Assembly (NCBI RefSeq): GCF_014212055.1
Contig: NZ_JACJVO010000016.1
Span: 62,001 to 126,000 of the forward strand
DNA: 64,000 nt
Origin: Cohnella zeiphila
GTDB lineage: Bacteria; Bacillota; Bacilli; Paenibacillales; Paenibacillaceae
Direction: 5' to 3'
The number at the start of each line of letters is the position of its first letter. The first letter of the stretch is position 1. The position numbers and the translations under genes are program-made. Below are positions 21,839 to 29,682 of the stretch, piece after piece. The notes under the pieces are model-generated. The model was not told the origin of the DNA and did no database searches. It saw only the letters and a program-made list of their open reading frames with translations.

Positions 21839-21878
21839 ATTTCTCTCATTCCTTATACAATGACATTGAGGTGATATC

Positions 21879-23303
21879 ATGCGCGTTGCCTGTTATTTAC
21901 GCGTCAGTACATTAGATCAGGTTCAAGGCTATTCGCTGGACATGCAGCGAGAGCGCCTAGAAGCCTACTGTAAGGCTCAGGGATGGGACGACTCTACTTT
22001 CTACATGGACGACGGCGAAACCGCTACAAACCTAAATAGGCCAGGTATGCGTCGTATGATTCGTCATATCGAGGAAAAGAAAATAGATGCCGTTATCGTG
22101 TTGAAGCTTGACCGGCTTTCGCGGAAGCAAAAAGATGTCCTTTATCTGCTGGAAGATGTATTCGAAAAGCACGGCGTGTCTTTCGTTTCGGCAACAGAAC
22201 CGTTCAATACCGGTACGCCTTTGGGAAAGGCGATGATCGGCGTTCTGGCGGTCTTTGCACAGCTCGAACGGGATATGATTGTGGAACGTACGGTAGGCGG
22301 AAAATTGCAGCGTATACGCGGCGGTAAGTGGCATGGAGGGCATGCGCCATTTGGCTACACATGGCACGAATCTGGAGACTTTTTAGAGATGGTCCCCGAC
22401 GAGGCCGAAACGGTAAGAGAAGTATTCGAACGGTTTCTTGATGGCGAATCTTACAGTCAACTTGGCAAATGGGCTCAGGAGAGGCACCCAACCCATACAT
22501 TCGACGCCAGCGTCATTAAGCGGCTCCTATGCCGTCCTGCTTATGCTGGCAAGATGCTTTATTCTGGTACGATGTACGAAAGCACAACCGAACCGATCCT
22601 TGATGCGGAGACATGGAAAAAATCACAAGTTGAGATACAGCGCAGGAACGACGGACTTCCGCCGCGCGGCGAATATTTGCTTACTGGACTTTGCCGATGT
22701 GCACTATGCGGATCGTCCGTTGTCCATGAGACAAAACAATATAAGCATAAGAGTAACGGCAGACTTTATTACAAAGACTATATTTGCTGTAAAAATCAAA
22801 AGTTCAAGCCGTATAGTTGTAATATGGGATATCATCAACGCGTGAAGGTAGAAGACTATGTTATCAACATGATTAAGAACATGTCCACACATATGGATGA
22901 TATTAAAAATGAAAGTGTTGATAATAAGCAGGACAATTCAGACATTATTGCGGCACTTGAGGCGCGGATCAATGTGGCGGAAACAGGACTCGAAAACTTA
23001 ATGGAAGCCATTCAAATCGGTGCGGTAAAAGCCTCTGCCGTTGCGAAACGGATTAAGGATCTGGAAGAGGAAAAGGAATCTGCGGAAAAACTCATGGAAG
23101 AATTTAAGGATAGCGAAGCTGCGGCCACAACTGAAACTGTGGATGTATCATTAATCCAGGAAATTGGGGACGCTTGGGACGAATGGAGCGAAGAAGAACA
23201 GAAAATCATGTTGCGGAAGATCGTGCTTTCGATCAAGATTCACTCTAGAGGCACGAATCCGGAAATCACATTTAATACTTATCCGACACCGATCACTCTA
23301 TAA
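21879..23303 (+). CDS. int: Large serine recombinase, phage integrase
   Basis: 474 residues in the large-serine-recombinase layout. The catalytic domain opens MRVACYLRVSTLDQVQGYSL with nucleophile Ser10, and has the conserved arginines in VIVLKLDRLSRKQKD and the GKAMIGVLAVFAQLERDMIV helix. A recombinase domain follows (about 150-260), then a zinc ribbon (CRCALCG with later Cys pair), a coiled coil (about 350-410) and a C-terminal region. It joins attP and attB through a covalent Ser-DNA link. It sits at the phage end, right beside a split host gene. Confidence 0.95.
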   Translation: MRVACYLRVSTLDQVQGYSLDMQRERLEAYCKAQGWDDSTFYMDDGETATNLNRPGMRRMIRHIEEKKIDAVIVLKLDRLSRKQKDVLYLLEDVFEKHGVSFVSATEPFNTGTPLGKAMIGVLAVFAQLERDMIVERTVGGKLQRIRGGKWHGGHAPFGYTWHESGDFLEMVPDEAETVREVFERFLDGESYSQLGKWAQERHPTHTFDASVIKRLLCRPAYAGKMLYSGTMYESTTEPILDAETWKKSQVEIQRRNDGLPPRGEYLLTGLCRCALCGSSVVHETKQYKHKSNGRLYYKDYICCKNQKFKPYSCNMGYHQRVKVEDYVINMIKNMSTHMDDIKNESVDNKQDNSDIIAALEARINVAETGLENLMEAIQIGAVKASAVAKRIKDLEEEKESAEKLMEEFKDSEAAATTETVDVSLIQEIGDAWDEWSEEEQKIMLRKIVLSIKIHSRGTNPEITFNTYPTPITL

Positions 23304-23335
23304 ATTATCCCCATAATTTGATTCTGACTTCGGCG
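23304..23335. other. Phage-host junction (attachment site half)
   Basis: Host coding sequence of the CpaE-like gene is recognisable up to FDLTIAEV, whose codons end near 23330. From there to the integrase stop the frame reads RIKLWG-stop, which does not fit the family. The crossover therefore lies in about 23315-23335, next to the integrase 3' end. The exact core cannot be fixed without the left junction, which is outside the window. Confidence 0.65.
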
Positions 23336-23721
23336 ATCGTCAGATCGAACGCTTGCCTGGCGGCCGCCAGCAGCCGTTCAATCTGCTCCGGCTCGTAATA
23401 CTCCGCCTGGTCGCGCGACAGATTGCCGAACAGGACGTGTACTCCGTTCAGCCGGGAGGGAGCAAACGCATACCCCCGCAGCTTCTCTCCCGTCAGCGTG
23501 CCGGCCTTCAACTCCGGCCGAAGCCCGTCCAGCGTTACCTCCGGCCGATCGATGCCCAAGTAGAGATGCGTCTTGGCGCTTTTCAAATTCAAGCACAGAA
23601 ATCCGACTCGCTTGCCGGTGACGGTGGCGATCCGAAACGCAGTTCCGAAAGCGGCGACCGACGTGCCGATATTCGGCGTCGAACCCGCGAACACGGCCAA
23701 GCCTCCCGTTTCGTGCCTCAT
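23305..23721 (-). pseudogene. CpaE/TadZ-like MinD-family ATPase, truncated by the phage
   Basis: Start MRHETGGLAVFAGSTPNIGT overlaps the upstream stop (ATGA). GSTPNIGTS is a deviant P-loop as in Tad-pilus CpaE/TadZ proteins. The next segment (GKRVGFLCLNLKSAKTHLYL) fits the second conserved strand of MinD/ParA folds. After FDLTIAEV the frame ends in six unrelated residues, where full proteins continue for a further 100-200 residues. The missing 3' part should lie beyond the left phage end, outside the window. Confidence 0.7.
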
Positions 23722-24437
23722 GATCCCGCCTCCTTCCCATCCATGCCGGGAGCGGAAGACGCGAAAGCGATCACGAGTTTCCCGTTCCCGTCCTTGCAAG
23801 CGGCATCCATCTCCAGCCACTGCCGCTCCGTCAGATTCAAGTTTACGGCGTCGATGTTGCCGTTGGCGTCCCGGCGCGAAGCGTACATCTTTTCCTTGTC
23901 GCCGGATGCCATCGACAGCACGCTCGGATTGGACGGGTCGTCGATCTCCGTATTCGCCGCCGTCTTGACGGCGGCGACGATGACCGGCTCGGCGTACAGC
24001 CTGCGGGAGCCTTCCGCCTCCGAGGACAAGTAAACGACGACCCAGTCTCCGGCGCGAATGCCGTTGGACACCGACTTGATATAGTCGCGGGGAACCTGAA
24101 ACGTCTCTTCCCCTTCCTTCGGCAGCAGCGGGTACATGGACACCTTCCAGTCCAGCAGCGGCTCTCCGGTCCCGAGCGGCGCGAACGTCTGCATGCCGTC
24201 CGCGTCGGACGGCCGTGACAACATGTCCTCCTTCAGCGAACTTCTCGGAATGAGCGCCGTCGTCAGCATGCTCTTGTCCAGAACGGTCCCCGCCGGGATG
24301 AACTGCTTCGGAACGACGACCGGCACCTTCTCCTCCAAGCGGATATGCCGGAGCTGCAGCCAATAAATGCCGTAGACGAGCAATCCCGACAACAAGGCGG
24401 CTGCTAAACTGATCGCCATCTGCCGTCTGCGATTCAC
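23718..24437 (-). CDS. CpaB-like SAF-domain protein (Tad/Flp pilus assembly)
   Basis: GTG start (MNRRRQMAISLAAALLSGLL) after AAGGAGGCGAGACC, with one N-terminal transmembrane helix. The SAF domain begins KVPVVVPKQFIPAGTVLDKS and continues with LIPRSSLKEDM, as in CpaB/RcpC proteins. CpaB acts in the periplasm/cell wall with secretin-like partners in didermous species. In monoderms it is a membrane-anchored pilus-assembly component. The neighbouring CpaE-like gene supports the Tad reading, though other SAF proteins exist. Confidence 0.75.
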   Translation of the reverse strand: MNRRRQMAISLAAALLSGLLVYGIYWLQLRHIRLEEKVPVVVPKQFIPAGTVLDKSMLTTALIPRSSLKEDMLSRPSDADGMQTFAPLGTGEPLLDWKVSMYPLLPKEGEETFQVPRDYIKSVSNGIRAGDWVVVYLSSEAEGSRRLYAEPVIVAAVKTAANTEIDDPSNPSVLSMASGDKEKMYASRRDANGNIDAVNLNLTERQWLEMDAACKDGNGKLVIAFASSAPGMDGKEAGS

Positions 24438-24461
24438 GGTCTCGCCTCCTTTTTCGGAATC

Positions 24462-24584
24462 AAAATAAAAAAAAACGCAAGCGAGAGAGCCGTTAGCTCT
24501 CAATCGCCTGCGTTCTTCGCAGCCGTAGCCATATATAATAGATTCGATAGAGTTAATACTAGCAGATCTGGATGGTTGTGTAAA
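24462..24584 (-). promoter_or_regulatory. Promoter plus terminator-containing leader of the pilus genes
   Basis: The minus-strand promoter has -35 TTTACA (24584-24579), a 17-bp spacer and -10 TAGTAT (24561-24556). The leader then holds a small hairpin (CTGCG AAGAA CGCAG, 24522-24508). Its 3' arm overlaps the arm of a strong terminator (24512-24496 paired with 24490-24476) that ends in about ten T residues. The two structures exclude each other. That is the form of an attenuator or riboswitch-like control, placed just before the CpaB-like start. It may instead be the plain terminator of the upstream gene. Confidence 0.55.
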
Positions 24585-24587
24585 GCG

Positions 24588-25220
24588 TTATTTGGCACGG
24601 ACGTATGGATTGTCCCGCTTCTCCTCGCCGATCGTCGTCTCGGGACCGTGTCCCGGCAGGACGAGTACTTCGTCCGGCAGGACGTACAGCTTCTCCCGGA
24701 TCGAACGCGCGAGCGCGGCTCCGTCCCCTCCCGGAAGGTCGGTTCTCCCGACGGAGCGCCGGAACAAGGCGTCCCCGGCGAACAAAAGATCGCCGCAAAG
24801 CAAGCTGACGCTGCCTGGGGAATGACCGGGCGTGTGGAGCACCTCGAACGTCTCTCCAAGCAGTTCCAGCTTCTGGCCGTCCGTCCAGCCCCTATCCGGC
24901 GGATCCGAGCTGACGGGGGCCGTGACGTCCGACCAGCGGGCGGAACCGTTCTTGACCGGATCGGTCAGCCAATCCTTTTCCAACGCGTGCAAATATACCG
25001 GGCACCCGAAGCGCTTGCGAAGCTCCGCAACGCCCCCGATATGGTCGAAATGGGCGTGGGTGAGCAGGATCGCCTCGACCTTCAGCCCCTCCAGACGCCG
25101 CAAAAGCGCCGGATCCGGCGTGCCGGGGTCGATAACCGCCGCTTTCGTCCGGGTTTTATCGACCAGAACGTATGCATTGGTCTGAAGCGGGCCGAGCTCG
25201 AATCGTTGAAAAGTCAGCAT
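24588..25220 (-). CDS. Metallo-beta-lactamase-fold hydrolase (glyoxalase-II-like)
   Basis: 210 residues with the zinc motif THAHFDHIGG (about residue 54-63), followed by HTPGHSPGSVSL and FAGDALF, and a final PGHGPETTIGEEK. This is the glyoxalase II/YqgX-like subgroup, typical of cytoplasmic thioester hydrolases in Firmicutes. The exact substrate is not given by the sequence. Start MLTFQRFELGPLQTNAY is well conserved in form. It lies nine bases after the thioredoxin-like gene, probably one transcript. Confidence 0.85.
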   Translation of the reverse strand: MLTFQRFELGPLQTNAYVLVDKTRTKAAVIDPGTPDPALLRRLEGLKVEAILLTHAHFDHIGGVAELRKRFGCPVYLHALEKDWLTDPVKNGSARWSDVTAPVSSDPPDRGWTDGQKLELLGETFEVLHTPGHSPGSVSLLCGDLLFAGDALFRRSVGRTDLPGGDGAALARSIREKLYVLPDEVLVLPGHGPETTIGEEKRDNPYVRAK

Positions 25221-25229
25221 GCGCTCTCC

Positions 25230-25796
25230 TTACACCCGCGAAATCAGATCTTGAAGCTCCTGCAGAACGGCCGGCGTATAGTTCGACGCCTCGCCGTACC
25301 GGCGCTTCATCTCTTCGCGCGCCGCCGAAAGGTTCTCTTGGTAGGACGGCGCCTCCCGGTCGGGATTGGCCTCTTTGAAGGCGATCATCACTTCCTGGAC
25401 CTGGCTTGGGCGCGGGCCCCATTTGCCCAGTACCGCGCCGCCGGTATCGACGATCAGCACGATCGGAATGGAACGGCCGCCCAGCGTCAGGAACCGGTCG
25501 ATCAAGTCGTAATGCTGCTCGATGATCATCACTTCCGTCGGGACGCCTCCCGCTTCCAGCGCGCGGAACGCGATCGGTACGCTGCGAAGCGCGTCGCCGC
25601 ACCAATCCGCCGTAATGATCATGGCGCGCAGATCGTCGCGATTGTTGAGCGATTCGAAATACTCGCGCGTCTCGTCGTCCGGCCAAGCGAAATCGTCGTA
25701 ATTTTGGCGGAACGCGTCCTTGTTTTTCTCCATCCCGTCCATGAACTGCTGCGGCGAAATGCCCTTGTTCAGCTTGTCCGCTACTTGCTGGCTCAT
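25230..25796 (-). CDS. Thioredoxin-family protein (188 aa)
   Basis: Contains LRAMIITADWCGDALRSVPI, the thioredoxin active-site region with WCGD in place of WCGPC, so only one cysteine of the redox pair remains. GRSIPIVLIVD supplies the cis-Pro loop. This matches the single-Cys thioredoxin-like family common in Bacillales. A disulfide oxidoreductase role is doubtful; it may act as a thiol-binding or bacillithiol-linked factor. The start follows AAAAGAGGGATTTCGCG. Confidence 0.8.
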   Translation of the reverse strand: MSQQVADKLNKGISPQQFMDGMEKNKDAFRQNYDDFAWPDDETREYFESLNNRDDLRAMIITADWCGDALRSVPIAFRALEAGGVPTEVMIIEQHYDLIDRFLTLGGRSIPIVLIVDTGGAVLGKWGPRPSQVQEVMIAFKEANPDREAPSYQENLSAAREEMKRRYGEASNYTPAVLQELQDLISRV

Positions 25797-26103
25797 CGCG
25801 AAATCCCTCTTTTCTCGTTCTAGTTCGCTTCAACCTCCATTGTAGCAGATTCCACCGGCGGCCGCAGCGGGGCGGGCAGGAGCCCTTGCGACGTTTGGCG
25901 ACGCGAGGCTGCGGCGATGCCACCTTTGCAGGCTGCAGCTTTAACCGCTTCGTCGCAGGAGCGCAACCGGATTGCGCACGCAGAGCCGAACGTTGCGGCT
26001 TTCAACAAGAAAATCAACCCTAAAGTTTAACAGAGCCAAAAAATGAAAAAGCTGATCCTGAGTCCATGCAAAGAATCAGTCTTTCATCCAACATCCATTA
26101 TTC
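25797..26103. other. Intergenic region without a clear gene
   Basis: About 300 bases between the thioredoxin-like and GntR genes. A frame on the minus strand (26017-25820) encodes a low-complexity Ala/Arg-rich peptide without a ribosome site and is probably chance. The upstream part should hold the promoter for the thioredoxin gene; I see no strong box. Confidence 0.4.
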
Positions 26104-26802
26104 TTACTTAGATAATCTTTTGAAAAAGGACGGGTACTTCTGCAGCAGCTCTTCCTTCTCAAAGATGACTCTGCTCAGATGCTCTGACATTGCATGCTCC
26201 GCAGCGTCCGGATCTTTTTCCTTGATGGCGCGGGTGATCGCGCGATGCTCCGACAAGATGATCTCCCAATCGTAATTCACGGCCAGCCGCAGAAAGCGCA
26301 TCCTGTTGTAGTGCGTGTTCAGTTGCTGCAGCATCCCCCAGGTCCTCGTCTTGCCGCAGCCGACGACGATCGTTTTGTGAAATTCCTCGTCCAATTCGAA
26401 CAACCGCTCGAAGTTTTTCTCTTCGACGCACAGTTCCTGCAGCGAGATCAGATTTTGCAGCTGCAGCACTTGTTCCGAGCTTAGCAGCTGGCACGCTTGC
26501 CTCACGATTGCCTTCTCCAGATTCTCGCGCACAAACCGCGACTCTTCCACCAGCTCCAGATCGATCAATGAGATGAAAGAGCCTTTCTGGGGAATCGTCT
26601 CGATCAGCTCCTCCTGCGAGAGCTTGACCAGCGATTCGCGAATCGGCGTCCTGCTGACCTGAAGCATCTCGATGACGTCTTTCTCCGAGATGAAGCGGCC
26701 TGGCTCCAGCTTCAGTTCCATAATTTCCCTTTTGAGGGTGTCGTAGACGTAGTCCCGAATCAGCCCTTTCGAATCTCGTGCAGCGTCCAGCCTTTTGTTC
26801 AT
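26104..26802 (-). CDS. GntR-family regulator, FadR/FCD type
   Basis: Start MNKRLDAARDSKGLIRDYVY at 26802 after GGAGGAGAGACGAAACA. The winged helix is at residues 15-80 (EKDVIEMLQVSRTPIRESLV). An all-helical FCD domain follows with metal/ligand residues (REN.., DEEFHKTIVVGCG, SEHRAITRAIKEKDPDAAEH). FCD regulators bind small acids or sugar acids and usually repress adjacent catabolic genes. It is downstream of, and co-directional with, the LplABC-like operon, the likely target. Confidence 0.9.
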   Translation of the reverse strand: MNKRLDAARDSKGLIRDYVYDTLKREIMELKLEPGRFISEKDVIEMLQVSRTPIRESLVKLSQEELIETIPQKGSFISLIDLELVEESRFVRENLEKAIVRQACQLLSSEQVLQLQNLISLQELCVEEKNFERLFELDEEFHKTIVVGCGKTRTWGMLQQLNTHYNRMRFLRLAVNYDWEIILSEHRAITRAIKEKDPDAAEHAMSEHLSRVIFEKEELLQKYPSFFKRLSK

Positions 26803-26832
26803 TGTTTCGTCTCTCCTCCGGCAGCACAAGTA

Positions 26833-26842
26833 ATACTAGTAT
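26833..26842. promoter_or_regulatory. Palindromic operator overlapping the GntR gene -10 box
   Basis: ATACTAGTAT is a perfect 10-bp palindrome. On the minus strand it overlaps a -10 sequence TATACT about 36 bases before the start of the regulator. FCD-type GntR proteins bind short palindromes of this size, so autoregulation is likely. Confidence 0.55.
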
Positions 26843-26937
26843 AACAAAGCGTTGGCAAAGTTCAAAGAACCGTCCGGTCGGAACTTCGACATTACCCCCG
26901 TTATAAGAGCATCCTCCCTCCTGCTTATTTAATGGAA

Positions 26938-26964
26938 CCGGTTCCCCGAAAAACGGGGAACCGG
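26938..26964. terminator. Perfect 11-bp hairpin after the sugar transporter operon
   Basis: CCGGTTCCCCG (26938-26948) and CGGGGAACCGG (26954-26964) with an A5 loop. It lies between the lipoprotein gene and the GntR gene. The T content after it is modest; it probably terminates the ABC operon. Confidence 0.6.
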
Positions 26965-27073
26965 CTGACGTTTCAGCATGAACTTATTCGGGGATATTCG
27001 TAAAATTCCTCGTACGCTTTACGATTAGCCGCTATGCCGCCCATATCCATCATTCCTTGAGCAAGAAGCCTTA

Positions 27074-28732
27074 TTATTGGCTATTCTGAGCCTTGTAATT
27101 CTTAACATACTCGTCTTGAACCTCCTGGCCCCCCTGATCCATATATTGTTGAACCAATGTTTTGTACAACTTATCCAAATCGGCAGGTTTGGAAACGATT
27201 AGCTTCGCAAGCATTTGTGCCGAAAGGTTCGTAAGCGCAGAGTTGTATTTCGCATCAGCCGTATTCGGCGACGAATAGTAATATAGAGAATAATAGTCCG
27301 TCATCCCGACTTTCAACGCATTCTCCACTTCCTTCTCAAAGCCGGGGTACCCGGCAGATATGGCTGCGGCATTCTTCTGCGGATCCCCAAGTTCGATGCC
27401 GTTCGAAAGCAAATCATAGTCAAGGTTGTTGGCAACCGTCATCATCTTCTCGCCCGAATTCGTCGTTCCTGTCTGTTTAGGAACACCGTTCACCATGTTG
27501 TAGTCCACGCCTTCCTCCCCGTTCTGGAGGAAGAGGGTTACCTTGGAATCGGCCATCCAGTTGAGGTACTGGACGGCAAGATCAACATTCTTGCTTGATT
27601 TCGGCATAATGATATACATGCCATTCGGGCTGTATCCGTTCTTGGGATGCTTGCCCGCGTCATTCTGCCATGGATCGATAGGAATGAGCTCGGCGCCAGG
27701 AACATTCTTCTTAAGGTTGGTTAAGGTTCCGGGAGCCGTTCGATACGGACCATCCCAGTTGGTAATGAACGCCCCGACTTTGCCATTGGAAACATCGGCA
27801 TCGAGCATCTTGCCGTCCTTGTCAATGGCGAAATTCGGACTAATCAAGCCTGCATTGTACATCTTGTTCATATACTGAACAGCTTTGTCGTATCCCGGAA
27901 GATTCCAGTTGGACATCCAGATTGGTTGCGCCTGGAAGGTGGCAAACTGTTCTTCAGTCAGATTGGATGGTTTGAAGGCCTCCGGTATATAGCCCAGCCC
28001 GGGATACGGAGGTTGCAAAGAATATCCAAAAGGAATAACGCCGCTAACATTTCCAGGATTCTTCTCCTTGAAGGCAACCATGGTGTCATAGAACTGATCC
28101 GGCGTAGTAGGAACAGGAAGGCCCAGTTTATCGAGCCAGTCTTTTCGGATAAACGTATTGTCGCCAGCGAGCACAGTCCTCTTGCCCGGTATTGCATACT
28201 GCTTGCCATTAAATTTGCCGTACTTAAGCACATCATCGCCGAGATAGTTGGTAAGAGTAGCTCCGTACTGCTGGAGAACCGAATCAAGCTCTGCCAAACC
28301 GCCCTGCTGTACATAATTGTAAACCACGCCCTGGTTGTAGGTGAAGACAATGTCAGGCGCCTGGCCTGCTGCCATCAATACGTTCAGCTTGTCCACTTCC
28401 TGGGCTCTGGGAACCGGAACGAAGTTTACGGTGACATTGAACTGCTTCCCGAAGTTATCGTTGACATACTTGGTCCAGAAGTTATTGTTCAAATCCGGCT
28501 GTCCGGGTTTACCCCGGTCGAATACTTCGACCGTCAGGGTTCGATGCTCTTTCGGAGCGCTTGCCGTATCGTTTGTTGTCCCGCTTGCTGTCCCGCCTGG
28601 CGTGTCGCTTGCCGAACCGTTTGACGATTTGCTCTGACAAGCGGCCAGTGCCGATGCAATTGTTAGCGCTACCAAGAGGATACTAGTCAATTTGAGTGCC
28701 TTTGTCTTCAAGAAAGACCACTCCTTTTTCAA
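27074..28732 (-). CDS. Sugar ABC transporter substrate-binding lipoprotein (LplA-like)
   Basis: 552 residues with a lipoprotein signal (helix ILLVALTIASALAAC, lipobox LAAC, Cys about 31), then a Ser/Thr/Gly-rich tether. The binding domain contains FWTKYVNDNFGKQFNVTVNF and later AVQYLNWMADSKVTLFLQNG, typical of the large LplA/YtcQ-type family of Bacillales. It captures oligosaccharides at the cell surface for the two permeases upstream. No ATPase gene is present; such systems use a shared MsmX-type ATPase. Confidence 0.9.
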   Translation of the reverse strand: MKKEWSFLKTKALKLTSILLVALTIASALAACQSKSSNGSASDTPGGTASGTTNDTASAPKEHRTLTVEVFDRGKPGQPDLNNNFWTKYVNDNFGKQFNVTVNFVPVPRAQEVDKLNVLMAAGQAPDIVFTYNQGVVYNYVQQGGLAELDSVLQQYGATLTNYLGDDVLKYGKFNGKQYAIPGKRTVLAGDNTFIRKDWLDKLGLPVPTTPDQFYDTMVAFKEKNPGNVSGVIPFGYSLQPPYPGLGYIPEAFKPSNLTEEQFATFQAQPIWMSNWNLPGYDKAVQYMNKMYNAGLISPNFAIDKDGKMLDADVSNGKVGAFITNWDGPYRTAPGTLTNLKKNVPGAELIPIDPWQNDAGKHPKNGYSPNGMYIIMPKSSKNVDLAVQYLNWMADSKVTLFLQNGEEGVDYNMVNGVPKQTGTTNSGEKMMTVANNLDYDLLSNGIELGDPQKNAAAISAGYPGFEKEVENALKVGMTDYYSLYYYSSPNTADAKYNSALTNLSAQMLAKLIVSKPADLDKLYKTLVQQYMDQGGQEVQDEYVKNYKAQNSQ

Positions 28733-28808
28733 TGGGATACTTGGAAAATTTACAATTGTTTATATAAATTCGTGAACGGGATGAAATCATCCGATTCGCG
28801 CATCTATA

Positions 28809-29669
28809 TCAACCTTTGACAGAACCGATCATGATGCCGGATACAAAGTATCTCTGGAGCCAAGGATAGGCCAGAAGAATCGGAACCGTGCCAAACATGA
28901 TGCTGGCCGCTTTCAATGCCTCCGAAGGCAGATTGACATTGATATTCTCCCCGGCCATTTGCTGCGAAACGTTGATCACGTTGTAAAGTTTAAGCTGTAT
29001 CGTGTACAAATCCTGGTCTGTAATGTAGAAGAGAGCATCCTGAAAATAATTCCATCTGAATACGGCATACAATAAGCTGATCGTGGCAAGCGCCGGCTTG
29101 GAAAGAGGCAGCACGATCTTCAGCAGAATCTGCAGGTCGTTGCATCCGTCGAGATAAGCGGCTTCCTCCAGGCTGTCGGGCAGGTTCTGGAAGAATGATT
29201 TCAGAATGATCATATAGTAAACGCTCATCATTCCCGGAAGAATCAGCGCCCACGGCGTGTTCAAAAGATTCAGATTCTTTACGTTCAAATAATCCGGAAT
29301 CAGTCCGCCGCTGAAATACATGGTGAATAGCATGACGAGCAATAAAAAGTTTCTGCCCTTTAACCTTTTTTTCGTCAGCGGGTACGCCGACAATATGGTA
29401 ACGGTCAGAGCTATGAACACAAATACAACCGCCAGAACCACCGTATAGAACAACGAGTACAACATACCGGAATCCCCGAAAACAACCTTATAGGCTTCTA
29501 TATTGAAGTCTATTGGATAGATGGTAACGGCCTGGGACACAATTGCCCTATTCGAGCTGAGCGATTGCGAAAGAATATAAAGAAAAGGAGCAAGGCATAC
29601 AAAAACAGCAATTAAAACAATGAACGCCAATGAATAGTCGACTATTCTGTTTTTTAATCTCAGAGACAT
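28809..29669 (-). CDS. Sugar ABC transporter permease (LplC-like)
   Basis: About 286 residues, six membrane segments, and the inner-membrane transport signature EEAAYLDGCNDLQILLKIVLPLSKP (EAA loop). The start at 29669 follows GGAGGCGCTGTCC directly after the upstream stop. Ends ...GIMIGSVKG, the usual finish of the CUT1 MalG-like branch. Partner of the LplB-like permease. Confidence 0.92.
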   Translation of the reverse strand: MSLRLKNRIVDYSLAFIVLIAVFVCLAPFLYILSQSLSSNRAIVSQAVTIYPIDFNIEAYKVVFGDSGMLYSLFYTVVLAVVFVFIALTVTILSAYPLTKKRLKGRNFLLLVMLFTMYFSGGLIPDYLNVKNLNLLNTPWALILPGMMSVYYMIILKSFFQNLPDSLEEAAYLDGCNDLQILLKIVLPLSKPALATISLLYAVFRWNYFQDALFYITDQDLYTIQLKLYNVINVSQQMAGENINVNLPSEALKAASIMFGTVPILLAYPWLQRYFVSGIMIGSVKG

Positions 29670-29682
29670 GGACAGCGCCTCC

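Noticed and set aside
23305-24363. Long minus-strand frame (352 codons) covering the CpaB-like gene in another frame
   Set aside because: Its first 210 residues are an Arg/Gly-rich shadow of the SAF-domain gene; only the last part, from 23721, is the real CpaE-like gene with its own start.
25820-26017. 65-codon minus-strand gene between thioredoxin-like and GntR genes
   Set aside because: Low-complexity Ala/Arg translation, no ribosome site, no motif.
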